Shown here piece by piece: positions 7,990 to 18,546 of a stretch of 64,000 nucleotides of DNA (the stretch's first letter is position 1; every line of letters begins with the position of its first letter). The DNA comes from Serinus canaria (lineage: Eukaryota > Chordata > Aves > Passeriformes > Fringillidae), in contig NC_066313.1 of assembly GCF_022539315.1 (NCBI RefSeq), forward strand, positions 36,183,059-36,247,058, given 5' to 3'. Both the position numbers and the translations under genes were made by a program. A model generated the notes under the pieces. The model had not been told where the DNA came from. It ran no database searches and was given only the letters and a program-made list of their open reading frames with translations.

Positions 7990-9663
7990 GAATTGGAAAT
8001 GTGACAAACCAGTACGGATAGAGCAGTGACTGCTAAACAAACAAAAATTGAAGGCGCTCAATGAGCTTGTTCAGGAGCAGCTACTTAAAGGCAATCTGGT
8101 GGAGACCATGTCTGAGTGGAGCTCCCCAGTTTTTGTCATCAAGAAGCCAAATAAAGATAAGTGGCGGCTCTTGCACGACCTCCGTCAAATCAGTAACATC
8201 ATTGAAGATACGGGTCCTCTCCAGCCAGGGATGCCGTCCCCGACGATGGTCCCCCAAAATTGGAATTTGGCCATAGTAGACATCAAAGATTGTTTTTTCC
8301 AAATTCCTTTACACCCTGATGACGCCCCAAGTTTTGCCTTCACGGTTCCCTCCATCAACCGTAGAGCCCCAAGGAAGCGCTACCATTGACGTGTCCTTCC
8401 TCAGGGAATGAAGAACAGCCCTGTTATTTGCCAGTGGTATGTACTTCCTTGCTGTCCCCAGTCCGTGCAGCCATGGAAGATGCCATTATTTACCATTATA
8501 TGGATGACCTCCTTGTTTGTGCTCCGACAGATGACATGCTTACCCACGCGCTTGACTTGACAATCGGTGCATTGGTTGCTGCAGGGTTCAAGCTTCAGCA
8601 AGAAAAAATTCAATGGATGCCACCCTGGAAGTATTTGGGTTTGGAAATTACTAGGCGGACCATTGGGCCGCAAAAATTGGCTATTAAAACTAACATCAAG
8701 ACCTTAGCAGATGTCCACCAGCTGTGTGGGTCTTTGAATTGGGTAAGGCCTTGGCTAGGCATTCCAACCGACGACCTAGCCCCCCTTTTCAATTTATTGA
8801 AAGGGGGAGAGGAGCTCAGTTCTCCCAGGTCACTTGCCCCAGAGGCACGGACAGCACTGGAGAAAATCCAAGAGTCCATTTTGGCCAGGCAGGCCCATCG
8901 ATATCAGCCAGGTCTGCCGTTTAAGTTTATCATTTTGGGAAAATTGCCACACCTCCATGGCATGATTTTTCAATGGGACGAGGCGTCCAAAGGCAAGGAC
9001 CAGGGTTCGAGAGACCCTCTCTTGATTATAGAGTGGGTTTTTCTCAGCCACCATCGGTCCAAGAGAATGACACAGCCACAGGAGCTGGTGGCAGAACTGA
9101 TCCACAAGGCAAGATCGCTGATCAGGGAGCTTGCAGGTTGTGACCTTGACTGCATTCACATCCCCATTCAATTGAGATCAGGCCAATTCAAAAAGAAAAC
9201 CTTTGAGGAACTGCTAGAGGAAAATGAGATACTACAATTTGCACTGGACAGCTACACTGGTCAAATTGCTGTTGATCGGCCAGCCCATAAATTATTTGAT
9301 CAGGAAGTCCAATTCTATTTGTCGTTAAAAAGGGTTCAGAGCCAGACCCCTTTGAATGCACTGACTGTGTTTACAGATGCGTCTGGAGCATCCCACAAGT
9401 CTGTAATGACTTGGAAGGATCCTCAGACTCAGCAGTGGGAGGCTGATGTAGCTGAGGTGGAAGGCTCACCTCAAGTAGCTGAGTTGGACGCAGTCGTCAG
9501 GGCGTTCGAGAGGTTCTCTGAACCATTCAATTTGGTTACAGATTCCTCCTATGTAGCAGGTGTAGTGTCCAGGGTGGAAAATGCGGTTCTTCAAGAGGTG
9601 TCTAACATCCCACTGTTGAACTTGCTCTCAAGATTGGTCACTCTAGTCTCCCGCCGACAGTAA
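7990..9663 (+). pseudogene. pol: Pol: reverse transcriptase and RNase H, disrupted
   Basis: The enzyme copies viral RNA to DNA and degrades the RNA strand. The fingers/palm region is in one frame to 8389, with the first catalytic Asp at 8279-8281 (Val-Asp-Ile-Lys-Asp). TGA stops lie at 8027-8029 and 8387-8389. A frame change near 8432-8460 follows. The next frame carries the Tyr-Met-Asp-Asp active site at 8497-8508, the thumb and connection, and RNase H acidic residues at 9376 (Asp), 9481 (Glu) and 9541 (Asp). This frame stops at 9661, and the last RNase H segment continues in another frame. Catalytic residues are preserved but the reading frame is not, so no full enzyme can be made. Confidence 0.93.
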
Positions 9664-10745
9664 CCATTTTTGTGATGCATGTTTGGTCACACACTGACCT
9701 GCCAGGGTTCATTGCAGAGGGCAGTTGGAGAGCTGATGCCCTTACTGCTCCAGTCCGAATGGCCTCGCTCCTGGACGTGTTCAGCCAAGCAAAAATTAGC
9801 CACCAGCTCTTCCACCAAAATGCCCCTGGCCTTGTTGGGCAATTCAACCTCTCCCGGGAACAGGCCAAGGTGATCATGACTACATGCCTTCAGTGCCAAG
9901 CTTTTCAGCTTCCGTCCCTCAGCTCTGGAGCCAACCCCAGAGGATTATCCAGTTGTGAGGTGTGGCAAATGGACGTGACTCACCTTCCGTCCTTCGGCCG
10001 ATTGAGTTTCGTCCATGTCTCGGGGAATACTTTCTCTGGTGCAGTCTATGGCTCCGCCCACACAGGGGAAAAGGCAGCAGACATTGAAAAACACCTAGTG
10101 CAAGCTTTTGCTGTCCTGGGCATTCCTAAGGTCATCAAAACTGACAACGGCCCTGCGTACAAATCCAGGGAGCTCAGGAGTTTCCTGCAGCAATGGGGAA
10201 TAGAACATAAGATCGGCATCCCCTATTCCCCGACAGGCCAAGCCGTACTTGAGAGGACCCACCAGAGCCTAAAAAGAGTTTTAGATCAACAGCGTACAGC
10301 AGTGAAGGTGGAGTCCCCTCATGTCCAGTTGTCCAGAGCACTTTTCACCATCAACTTCCTAAACTGCTCATTTGACAACCAGAACCCTCCCATTTTTAGG
10401 CATTTTGGTCACCATGAACAGCTGTGCCTGAAAGCCAGGCCTCCAGTCTTAGTAAAGGATCTGGAGACCTGGAAAACGGAAGGGCCATTCGACCTAGTCA
10501 CCTGGGGGAGGGGATACGCTTGCGTGTCCACTCCCTCCAGTTTGAAGTGGGTACCATCTAAATGGGTCAGGTACTTCCTTCCGAGGAAAGCGGAAAAGGT
10601 CGGACAGGTGGCACATGTAGAAGAAGCCTGTTGGAGGAGGAAGCATAAACCCTTCACTCTCGACCTTGACTCCTCTGAAAACCCCCTTGGGCAGAACCAA
10701 AGCTTTAAGTTTGTTTGCTTGTTTCTCGTTTCTCTATTTTTATAG
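9664..10745 (+). pseudogene. pol: Pol: RNase H C-terminus and integrase
   Basis: The frame starts with the last RNase H segment (Arg-Ala-Asp near 9729-9737), then integrase. The zinc-binding HHCC motif is complete: His at 9801 and 9813, Cys at 9885 and 9894. The catalytic triad is Asp 9972, Asp 10143 and Glu 10251, with 35 residues between the last two (DD35E). A C-terminal DNA-binding domain with a Trp-Gly-Arg-Gly loop follows near 10500. The integrase portion is uninterrupted and its motifs are intact, but it is cut off from upstream Pol by the frame change near 9640-9664, so it is marked as part of a broken gene. Bases 10001-10060 recur in the 3' LTR. Confidence 0.93.
10744..10745 (+). promoter_or_regulatory. 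Splice acceptor for env mRNA
   Basis: A long pyrimidine tract (about 10711-10741) ends in tatAG, and the env ATG follows 13 nt later at 10759. With the donor at 4911 this gives the expected single-intron env transcript. Confidence 0.75.
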
Positions 10746-10758
10746 TGACCCCAACCCA

Positions 10759-12146
10759 ATGGCTCCTGCTGCAGCTGTGGTTGCCCTACTGGCAGCAGCA
10801 CTCTGGTCCCTCTTCCTACCTTCTAACCAGTGGATCGTCCCTCAGCCCAAAGCCATGTCTGGCGGACCCTCACACAAGTCCTCGGCCAAGATCGTATTTG
10901 CCTCAACACCGCATCAGCAGAGGACCCGATGTCGTCTTGCCTTGTGGGGATCCCTCTCCCCCCTAATGATTTGCCTTTCCCCCTTAATACTTCCCTTATT
11001 CCTTTGGTCTCCAAAAATGTTGCCTTTTCCCCTGGCTCTGACCCCAGAGTTGCCTGGAGAGATGGGACCAAAGGGCTGGTACCTTTGGATTCCAAACCCC
11101 TCGAGTTTGATTTGCTCGGTTCTGTTTTCAGTTTGATCCCCCCTGGACCCCAGACCCCTCTGACCGGCGGTACCCAGTGGTGCGACAATTTAGAAAGGAA
11201 TACACTGCTGGACAGTGGTGCAAAGTTATCGCTAAAGTTAATGCAGTTGCCACTGTGGGAGGCCGACCCCTATCCCTGCCCTGTGGAATGTTCTTAATTT
11301 GCGGAGATCGAGCATGGGCAGGCATCCCCTCTCGTCTTATCAGAGGTCCTTGTGCTATTGGCTGGCTGTCGCTGTTTTCCCCCAATCTGACCCAAATCGG
11401 TAATTGGAAAGCAAAGAGCGTCACGCTGAATTTGGCCCGTCCCAAAAGGGACGTTCAAAATCTTGACCCTGAGTGTGACTCTGAAGTTATCCATTGGTCT
11501 AAACCAAAAGGGGTTGCAGTTACCGTGTTTTTGCCTTGGGTACCTGCAGCTAAGGCTCTAGGTGAATTGGCCCACATAGAATGTTGGGTGGCTAAACAAG
11601 CCAATCATACATCAGCCTCTCTATCAGACCTCCTAACAGACGAGGAAATAATAAGGAAGGTGATGCTACAAAGTCGGGCTGCCCTCGAATTCCTCCTCCT
11701 GCTGCACAACCATCAATGTGAGGTGTTCGAGGGTCTCTGCTGTCTTAACTTATCATCAAAAGCTGAGGATGCGAGAACAGCCATCCAGAAAATGCGAGAT
11801 ATGGTCCAAGACATTAAAAAAGAAATATCGCACTGGCTGGGGGACATTTTCTCTGGTTGGGGCCTTTTGGGTTGGATGGGGTCAATTTTAAAGATTGTGC
11901 TTTTAGTTCTTAATTGTAGTTCTAATAGCCTTTTCTATTGGTTGGAGTTTGGTTAAGAGTCTACTGCTCAAAGTGACATGCCCTCCGAGCAGTAACCAAG
12001 TGGTGAGCTCAGTCGATGAACAATCCGACGATGTGCCTGCTGCTGAAGAGGATCAATGGACCTCCGCCCCACTTAGCCACCCTTGGTTCGGAGATCTTTA
12101 TCCTGGCTCGGAACATAATAATCAAATTCAATTCAATTCCTTTTAA
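10759..12146 (+). pseudogene. env: Env glycoprotein, alpharetrovirus-like type, disrupted
   Basis: This envelope protein would mediate binding and fusion. The ATG at 10759 starts an Ala/Leu-rich signal peptide. Surface-subunit sequence continues in a second frame (about 10850-11160) and then a third (about 11160-11915). The third frame has a furin-type site Arg-Pro-Lys-Arg (11438-11449), an internal hydrophobic fusion segment bracketed by cysteines, the conserved Leu-Gln-x-Arg-Ala-Ala heptad region (11666 on) and CX6CC (Cys 11717, 11738, 11741). The membrane anchor crosses another frame change near 11906-11915, and the acidic cytoplasmic tail ends at 12146. Three frame changes mean no complete protein is encoded. 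The cysteine layout fits alpharetroviral rather than betaretroviral Env. Confidence 0.88.
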
Positions 12147-12177
12147 AACCATTCCTCATTTATTTTCTTTTTTAAAC

Positions 12178-12191
12178 AAAAAAGGGGGAGA
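12178..12191 (+). promoter_or_regulatory. Polypurine tract
   Basis: The all-purine run AAAAAAGGGGGAGA directly precedes the 3' LTR. It is the plus-strand DNA primer of retroviral reverse transcription and supports the LTR start at about 12192. Confidence 0.88.
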
Positions 12192-12302
12192 TGATGTGTT
12201 GTGTTGGATTGTTCCGTTCCCCCCGGTTTTGTAATGGTTCTGCCCTGGTTCTCCCTCCCCTCCTTACTGTTGTCAGTTACTCTAATTCCTCCCCGGTCTC
12301 CA

Positions 12303-12362
12303 ATTGAGTTTCGTCCAGGTCTCGGTGGATACTTTCTCTGGTGCAGTCTATGGCTCCGCCCA
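12303..12362 (+). other. Integrase-gene fragment inside LTR U3
   Basis: These 60 bases match integrase positions 10001-10060 at 57 of 60 sites, in the same orientation, and are absent from the 5' LTR. They interrupt the sequence between 'cggtctcc' and 'agatgtatctc', where the 5' LTR has 'ctggagatc'. This looks like a template switch or conversion that placed pol sequence into U3. Confidence 0.93.
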
Positions 12363-12654
12363 TAGATGTATCTCTTTGTAAACCCCTCCCCAGTGCCCTG
12401 CCAGTCACTCCCTGCCACCTCCTTTAGCTCTAAAAACGTCTACCTAGGGCAAGGAGTGATTGGCCAAGGGGCCGGGGCCCCTCCCTCCAGCTGTTGTTAT
12501 TGGTACATTTTTTATGTCAATTCTGTGTACCCCACTCCCCTCCCCTTGTTCCTATTCGCCCAAAGATGGGCTCCTCCCTTGTACCCTTCACCCTTTTTAA
12601 GCTTGTGTAACTGCTTTCTTACTCTTTTCGGTTGCTGGCTTCCCTGGAAGTTAC

Positions 12655-12660
12655 ATTAAA
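12655..12660 (+). terminator. LTR poly(A) signal ATTAAA
   Basis: ATTAAA lies about 60 nt downstream of a TATA-like TTTTTAAG (12594-12601), the usual arrangement in a retrovirus with a short R region. Both elements are missing from the 5' LTR. Confidence 0.6.
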
Positions 12661-12893
12661 CCTGGATTTGCCCCAACCTGAGAGCACTCTCGTTATTCCC
12701 TGCTGGGCGAAGCTTTAACGCATCTACGTCCTTCCATGAGGAGGCATTGCTGCTACAGCGCAGGGTGCACTCCTTAGGCGCAGTCCCAAGCACCGAGAGT
12801 GGGACAGTTCCCCCCGAACTGCAAGCGGTGCTGGCCAGCTTGCTGGGACGTTTGAGAAGGCTGACCCTTCTCCTCTCTTGCCACGCTGCTTCA

Positions 12894-12899
12894 GCTACA
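12894..12899 (+). repeat. Target-site duplication, right copy (GCTACA)
   Basis: It is identical to 4144-4149 and follows the terminal CA of the 3' LTR. Matching flanks show that this is one insertion and not a product of recombination between two loci. Confidence 0.93.
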
Positions 12900-15800
12900 C
12901 TTGTAGATGATATAGAAAAAGACATAGAGGTTTGAGATGCACACTGTTCTTTGCTAGTTTTAAATCCTCCAGACTCCTAATGGCAGAGTCACCCCATATG
13001 AGTAAAAGAATTTAGGAAAAAATTAGGAGAGTCTTAACAAAAGTTTCTATGATGTTGTAATTTTCTATTAAAAGAGCCAAATCAAAACAAACAAACAAAC
13101 TAAAACAACAACCAAAATAAAATCCGAACCAAAATAAACAAACAACCCTCCCAAACAACTGAAGAGGAAGATAAAAAATGCTAGGGGGAGGTGTTTAATA
13201 ATGCAGAGAAAGGACATTTGCTCATGACATTGATCAATCAAAAAGAAAATCCTGTTTTGTGCCAAACTTTGATGTAGGTAATTGAACATGAGATGACAAT
13301 ACCCTCATAGCTTCTTAAATAGTATTCTATAGGGCAGCATGTGTTGCATGGATAAGGCAGCAGCTAATAAATATCTGTAATAGCAGAAATAAATACCTGT
13401 AACTTTCAGCAAACATTGCCCAAAGTGAGCCACCCATAACCATATCTATGCTCTGTGCAGAGCACTGAACATCTGCTATAACTCCCTGATGGATGGTCCC
13501 TTCTTAAGTATTAATTATATAAGCCAAGATTCTCCAGAGTAGCTATCAGACATGGGAATCTCTGATGCCTGAAACCTGCATGCCTGACTTGAGATATTGC
13601 AAAAAAAAAACTCGTATTGCAGTCAGTTCTGGGTAACTGCCCCTCCAGTTTTGATCTTTTGACAGGAATACATTGCATTATTGTTCTTGAAGTGTCATCC
13701 TTCAGTAGCAAAGAAGAAGGGAAAGAAGAAAGCAAACAGGAAAACAGGTATCAGTTATTCTCACCTGCTTAATTACTATGGTGAGCTAAACCCTTGCTGA
13801 TGTTGATACAAATCTGACTGGTTTTCTCAAAGCACAGCACCCTGGAGATTATTTTACAGAGATGCTTCAAGGCAATTCACAGTGAGCTAGAGCTGTCTGT
13901 AAGTGAGAACGCTGCAGATTTATGGCAGGTACATTCTTGAGGGAAATAGATTTATTTGCTATGTTTGCTTGTCAAGCCCAGCACCCTGTCTTCAGTGCTA
14001 GTAAGAACTTTATTTTCTGTTTGATTTCAGAATACTGTGATGCTTTATGCATTTCTCTCCTTTTGATTCATACTTTTTTTGTTGAACATCATTACATCTC
14101 TTGCCATATCACTTCAGCTAACTCTAAAGTAACATGGAAAGGGAGAGATAAACCATACAGTCCCAACAAAAATGTTAAACCCTCTAATTTCTCTCACAAA
14201 TACAGAGATGTGAGAGTAAGGGCTGAAAAGTGGCAGTCAACAATCACTGCAAAGCCAGAAGTCACACAGTTTAAAGTAAGGTCTCCAGGCAAGCCAGAGA
14301 TTTGTTTGCTGCCACAGGGTAGCTGACCTCACTGGAGGACAAACAGCACATTTCTTCCCCTAAACTCCAAAAGAAGCAAACTATACTGGGAAAATAACTG
14401 TTGGAGCAAATTTTGCTGGCATTGCAGTGTCTGTAAGGGATCATTTGTCATTGAATTGAACAACATGACTGTTTTAGGAGAATTGTGATGCCAGCCTGGC
14501 CTCTGGCAGTCACAAGATCCATAGCCCTGTTCTATGAAAAAGAGAGGATTATAATTTAGAACATTGGGAAGGGTCACCCTGCTCCATTTTAATTAAGAAA
14601 TGTAGCACTTATGATTTAACAAAGGAAAATGTTCTGTTATAAAATGGTTGACAAGCTTCTTACGAACTATAGCCTTGCCTCCAGAAGAAAATGCCAACAT
14701 TTACAGGACAAAACCATAGAAATTGTGATAAACAACTGGCACTGCATGTGATATTGCCAGGCGAGGCATGTTACTGAAATAAAATGTAACATGGCAGAAA
14801 TGCAATTGCAAAGAGGAGAGATGATCAGCTGAGCTGGCTGAATCTGATGGAAACAGCAACCGTCTGCTGAATAGAGGGGGAAGGAAATATCTGGAAGAAC
14901 AAAGCTGGACTGGTGTGGATTTTTGTGAACAAAGCACACCTTCAGTGTGTAGTCTGAGGCTGTAGAAGATAGGCAGGACTGATGGTGAGTCCCAAAGTAG
15001 CCAATAAAGGCCTGAGGAAAGAGCTGAGGCCATGGCTTGCTGCTGGTGGTTTTCTATACAGTGGATCAGGTCTTGTTAGCTATGATCTTCCTGGGTTGTC
15101 CCCATGCACATGGACTATACCTAGAAGGGTGCCCCAGCTTCCAGCCTGGATCTTCATCTCAGCTTTTTCAGCTGCATTTCTGCTCAGACATGGTCCACAC
15201 CAGTCCTGCTCTCATCCCACCATCCCAGCCCAAATGGTGTGTTTTCCAGAAGAGAGCCAAGGCCCACCCTGGCCAGGTCTTTGAACTGAATGATTGGAGA
15301 CCGGAGGGCACCTCCAGATATTTAAGATACAGCCTGAGTGCCTTCGTGAATAACCTCTGGAGCTTACCTGAGGGTCTGTGCTGCAGTCACAAGACCATGG
15401 CTATTCTAAGAAAATTTTATCAAGGGCAGACCTGAGAGGCTTCTTTCATGGAGTTGAATTTAATTGAATTGAATACACCTCATTTTGTTTCTTGGATAAC
15501 TCCACTGGACACAGGCACATTTGCTTATTAGAATCATTGTCAACTGAATCCTTGAACTTCCCCATATTCTCAGATTTTAAAATCAGCTGTGACACCTGGG
15601 TTCAATAAAACAAGGAGAAATTTGAGATTCACAATAAATATAATTCAGATATGCATTTACGATATACAGATGTTTTGAATGAACAAGGCAGAGCATAAAC
15701 AACAGCTCACAGCATGATGATGAGTAGCATGACTTCATCTAAAATTGAGAGCCAGGGACAGAGCTAGCCTTGCATTCTGAGCCAGGAAAGATCACTGGAT

Positions 15801-17100
15801 GCAAGGCATAGCAGTGACTTCCATGAAAATAGCTTAGGTAGGAAGAGAATGGGTAATTTTAATAAACATGTATATGAAATGTCTTTATTTTTATATATAA
15901 AAAGATCCTTTCAACCAAGCTGTCATGAGTTCAGCAATTAACATCGAAATAGAGAACTTTAAATGGCAGAGAACTCACTGAAAATAGAAAAGTAAGGAGT
16001 CCCCCAGTGACAGATAGGGTGAAACATCAGGTTGGGAAGAAATTATCCATGGACTGATCAGACTCAGGAGAGAGAGCACTCAGTTGCAATAACCCTGCAG
16101 AGGCAGCATACGCACCATGGGTTCCTAACAGAAACTTGAAACAACAGAGCTGCCAAGTGAGGGGAAAGCAAGGAGATGAATGTGATCCAACTATCCATGC
16201 AAATAGTCCCAGCAAAGTTTTGGAGATTAAAGTAAAGTAGTACCTGTGTTGTAAAAGCTGTGTAGTCTTTGAAGGGTACCTTGTAAGGCTGACCAGGTAA
16301 AAGTGTTAAGTTCCTATTGACAGACTTATTCCTGTATATAGTTGGGTCGTACTTAGTAATAATAAGTTTGCTGAGCCTTTGGCTGACACCCTCTGGAGCC
16401 TACCCAGCAGTAGGAACAAATGGATTCTCTATCTTGTGGGCAAGAATTGCTCCAATAATTTTTTATTCAATATGAATCCATTAACAGTAACAATGTCATA
16501 GGCTTTAGAGGAGATGCTGTAGCACAAATTATCCTGAAAGACTAACAAATCCTCACAATGATTTTATTAACCTTGGGAAAGTATGAAAAAAGAGCACTGG
16601 GCTTGGTTTCCCAGGACTTGGATCTCTGGGCTGGCAACTGAAACCAAGGAAAAAAATGTTGTGTTCTACAAAGAGATTATATTAGATATGAAGATGGTCC
16701 AAAAAAATTAATAAACTCTGAAACTTCCAATGGCATTTATATGTCAACGTTTAGAGGGCTGGATACATTAAAGGTTATTAAATTTTGGAAAGTTGCTGAA
16801 AACAAAAATATAGACCAATCAATTCTCCCTAAGTATCTAAGACACAAATGAGAATGCTCCCAAAATAAAACTTTGTTTCTGAGTGCATATGTAAGAACAA
16901 AACTGAAAGGACTTCATTGGCTTCAGTAGTTTGAGCTCATACAAAATCAAATAAATCCATCAGGTCGAGACAAATACTGTACAGCATAAATTATCCAGAC
17001 ACATCATGAAAAACACCTCACAAAATGCCACATCCACAAATTCTAAGAAGTAATTGAGCTGTTTAAAACCCACTAAAGAAACTATTACCTAAGGAAAAGG
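12900..17100. other. Non-coding stretch, no gene recognised
   Basis: This is AT-rich sequence with a simple CAAA-type repeat at about 13085-13145. Open frames at 13922-14326, 14701-15033 and 15037-15435 show no family motif, splice context or codon pattern that I can support, and I read them as chance. Confidence 0.5.
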
Positions 17101-18546
17101 AGTGCTGGGTGGGGGGGGGAGCATGTACCTCTTACCTGCAAGATGACAGCCCAAAGCTCAGCAGTACGAGGCAATGGTGCTGAGCCCCAGAGAAACCAGT
17201 TTTCTCAGGAAATATGAGGGGGGGAGGGTCTGTCAGGAGCTGCCAAAGCTGGTAGCAGGAAGGAAGTGAGGTTGTCAGAGCCCCATGTCCAGCACACAGT
17301 GAGGCTGAGCACATACTCCTGATAAAGCATGGTCATGCTTACATGACCATGTGTACAGGCACCCCAAACAGGGTTTGAGCCAGGTAAGGGAAGAGGCCAA
17401 TAAGAAGTGGGTCCTGCAAGGTGGGATAATGCTTTTTATCATGCCAATGTTCTCACTTACACAACTGGCTCAGGTGTGGCAACTCCTCTGCAGGGGAGGT
17501 ATTGGGACATTGTCATGGGTGGGAGCAGAAGCTTCAGAAAAAGTTTACTAAAGAAGCCCAGAAGCCCTACCATCGAGTCACAAGGTGCAGAAAGGACTTC
17601 CTTGCTTTCTAAACTCCTTCTCAGAGAGAGGAGCCCAGGCACAGCTGGATTCAGTCCTAGTTTAGTGAGAAGGCAAGAGAGACTGCACTGGTCAGGCACA
17701 GGGCATGGACAGACTGACACCTGTATTGACCATTCCCTGCTCACATGGAATTGACTGGACCTTTTTATCTCTACATTCACAGAATCATAAAATTCCATTT
17801 TTCCCAATACACTTTGATTCATCACTTCTCCCACTTTTGGTTGCTACTCCACATGTCCATTTCAAGTCCTGTACATGTCCAAAATACACTTCCCATATGT
17901 CCTACAGGGTGTTCCCTTGCCCCTTTAATCAGTAATGCTCTCAGTTTATAGAGTTATCCTGAGAGATGCTCCCTAGTCAACCCTCTTTGGTGATTTTCTC
18001 ACCTGGACCATGGACTGATTGCTGTGCTGTGAAAACTCTAGAAGAAGCCAGGTTAGGGCTCCATTTCCCTGATGAGGATATTTTGGCTCCCCCATTTCTG
18101 TGCATTGACAGAGACTGATCTTTAGCCACACCATTAGCTGCACTACCAGTGGCCCCTCTTCCCCTTCTTTGCCATGCTACAAGACTCCTGATCATTTGGT
18201 GCAACCTGTGAAAGTTGCTCCTTTGAAATTAACCCTTATTCTGTAAGAACAGAAAAGAAGGTGAATTTATTTGAAGTGGGGTTCATGCCCTCACAGTTGA
18301 GCCTCTGTGCTCCTTTGTGTCTGTGGAGATGAGTGCTTGGCCACACAACCTTGCGGATTCTTTATCTCTTATTTGAGAGGCACCACTTTTGCACCCAGAG
18401 AAACTTTTGCTGAACTCAAACTGAGTGTCTACTTAGATGCTGCTTTCTACACCCCAGCTACTGCCTGCTTGGAGTGAATCTATGGAACTGTAAATTGACA
18501 TAAATTCTTAATTGTTAATAAAAGTATTTTAGAAAAAAAAAAAAAA
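17101..18546 (+). other. Moderately GC-rich block ending in AATAAA and A14
   Basis: The base composition is less AT-rich than the flanks. The block ends with AATAAA (18517-18522), ten bases, then A14 (18533-18546), like the 3' end of a polyadenylated transcript copied into the genome. I recognise no protein and found no flanking target duplication, so the left boundary is arbitrary. It may be a retroposed mRNA end or an old LTR-type element. A 10-bp perfect hairpin lies at 17328-17351. Confidence 0.35.

Larger units (their letters stand above)
4150..12893 (+). mobile_element. Class II (beta-like) endogenous retrovirus, near full length, degraded
   Basis: The 8.7-kb provirus has two LTRs, a tRNA-Lys-type primer site, gag, dUTPase-like domain, protease, reverse transcriptase, RNase H, integrase, env and a polypurine tract, all on the plus strand. 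It is bounded by TG...CA and a perfect 6-bp target duplication. The gag-pol backbone has betaretrovirus-like traits; the Env transmembrane part has alpharetrovirus-like traits (CX6CC). Gag is one intact frame, while pro-pol-env carries about ten stops and frameshifts, so the locus is not replication-competent as it stands. By eye the LTRs differ at about 22 of about 500 alignable positions (around 4-5%), apart from large structural differences, which suggests an insertion millions of years old. Confidence 0.95.
12192..12893 (+). repeat. 3' LTR (about 702 bp, with integrase-derived insert)
   Basis: It starts with TG after the polypurine tract (12192 or 12195) and ends ...cttca before the right target duplication. 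It is longer than the 5' LTR because it keeps the core segment 12557-12668 and carries the 60-bp insert 12303-12362. It has a TATA-like TTTTTAAG (about 12594) and ATTAAA (12655-12660), so it could in principle still promote and end transcripts (inference). Confidence 0.92.

Noticed and set aside
17764..17790. 'cacagaatcataaaattcca', similar to a CR1 3' end
   Set aside because: The match is about 16 bp and the following sequence does not continue as CR1.
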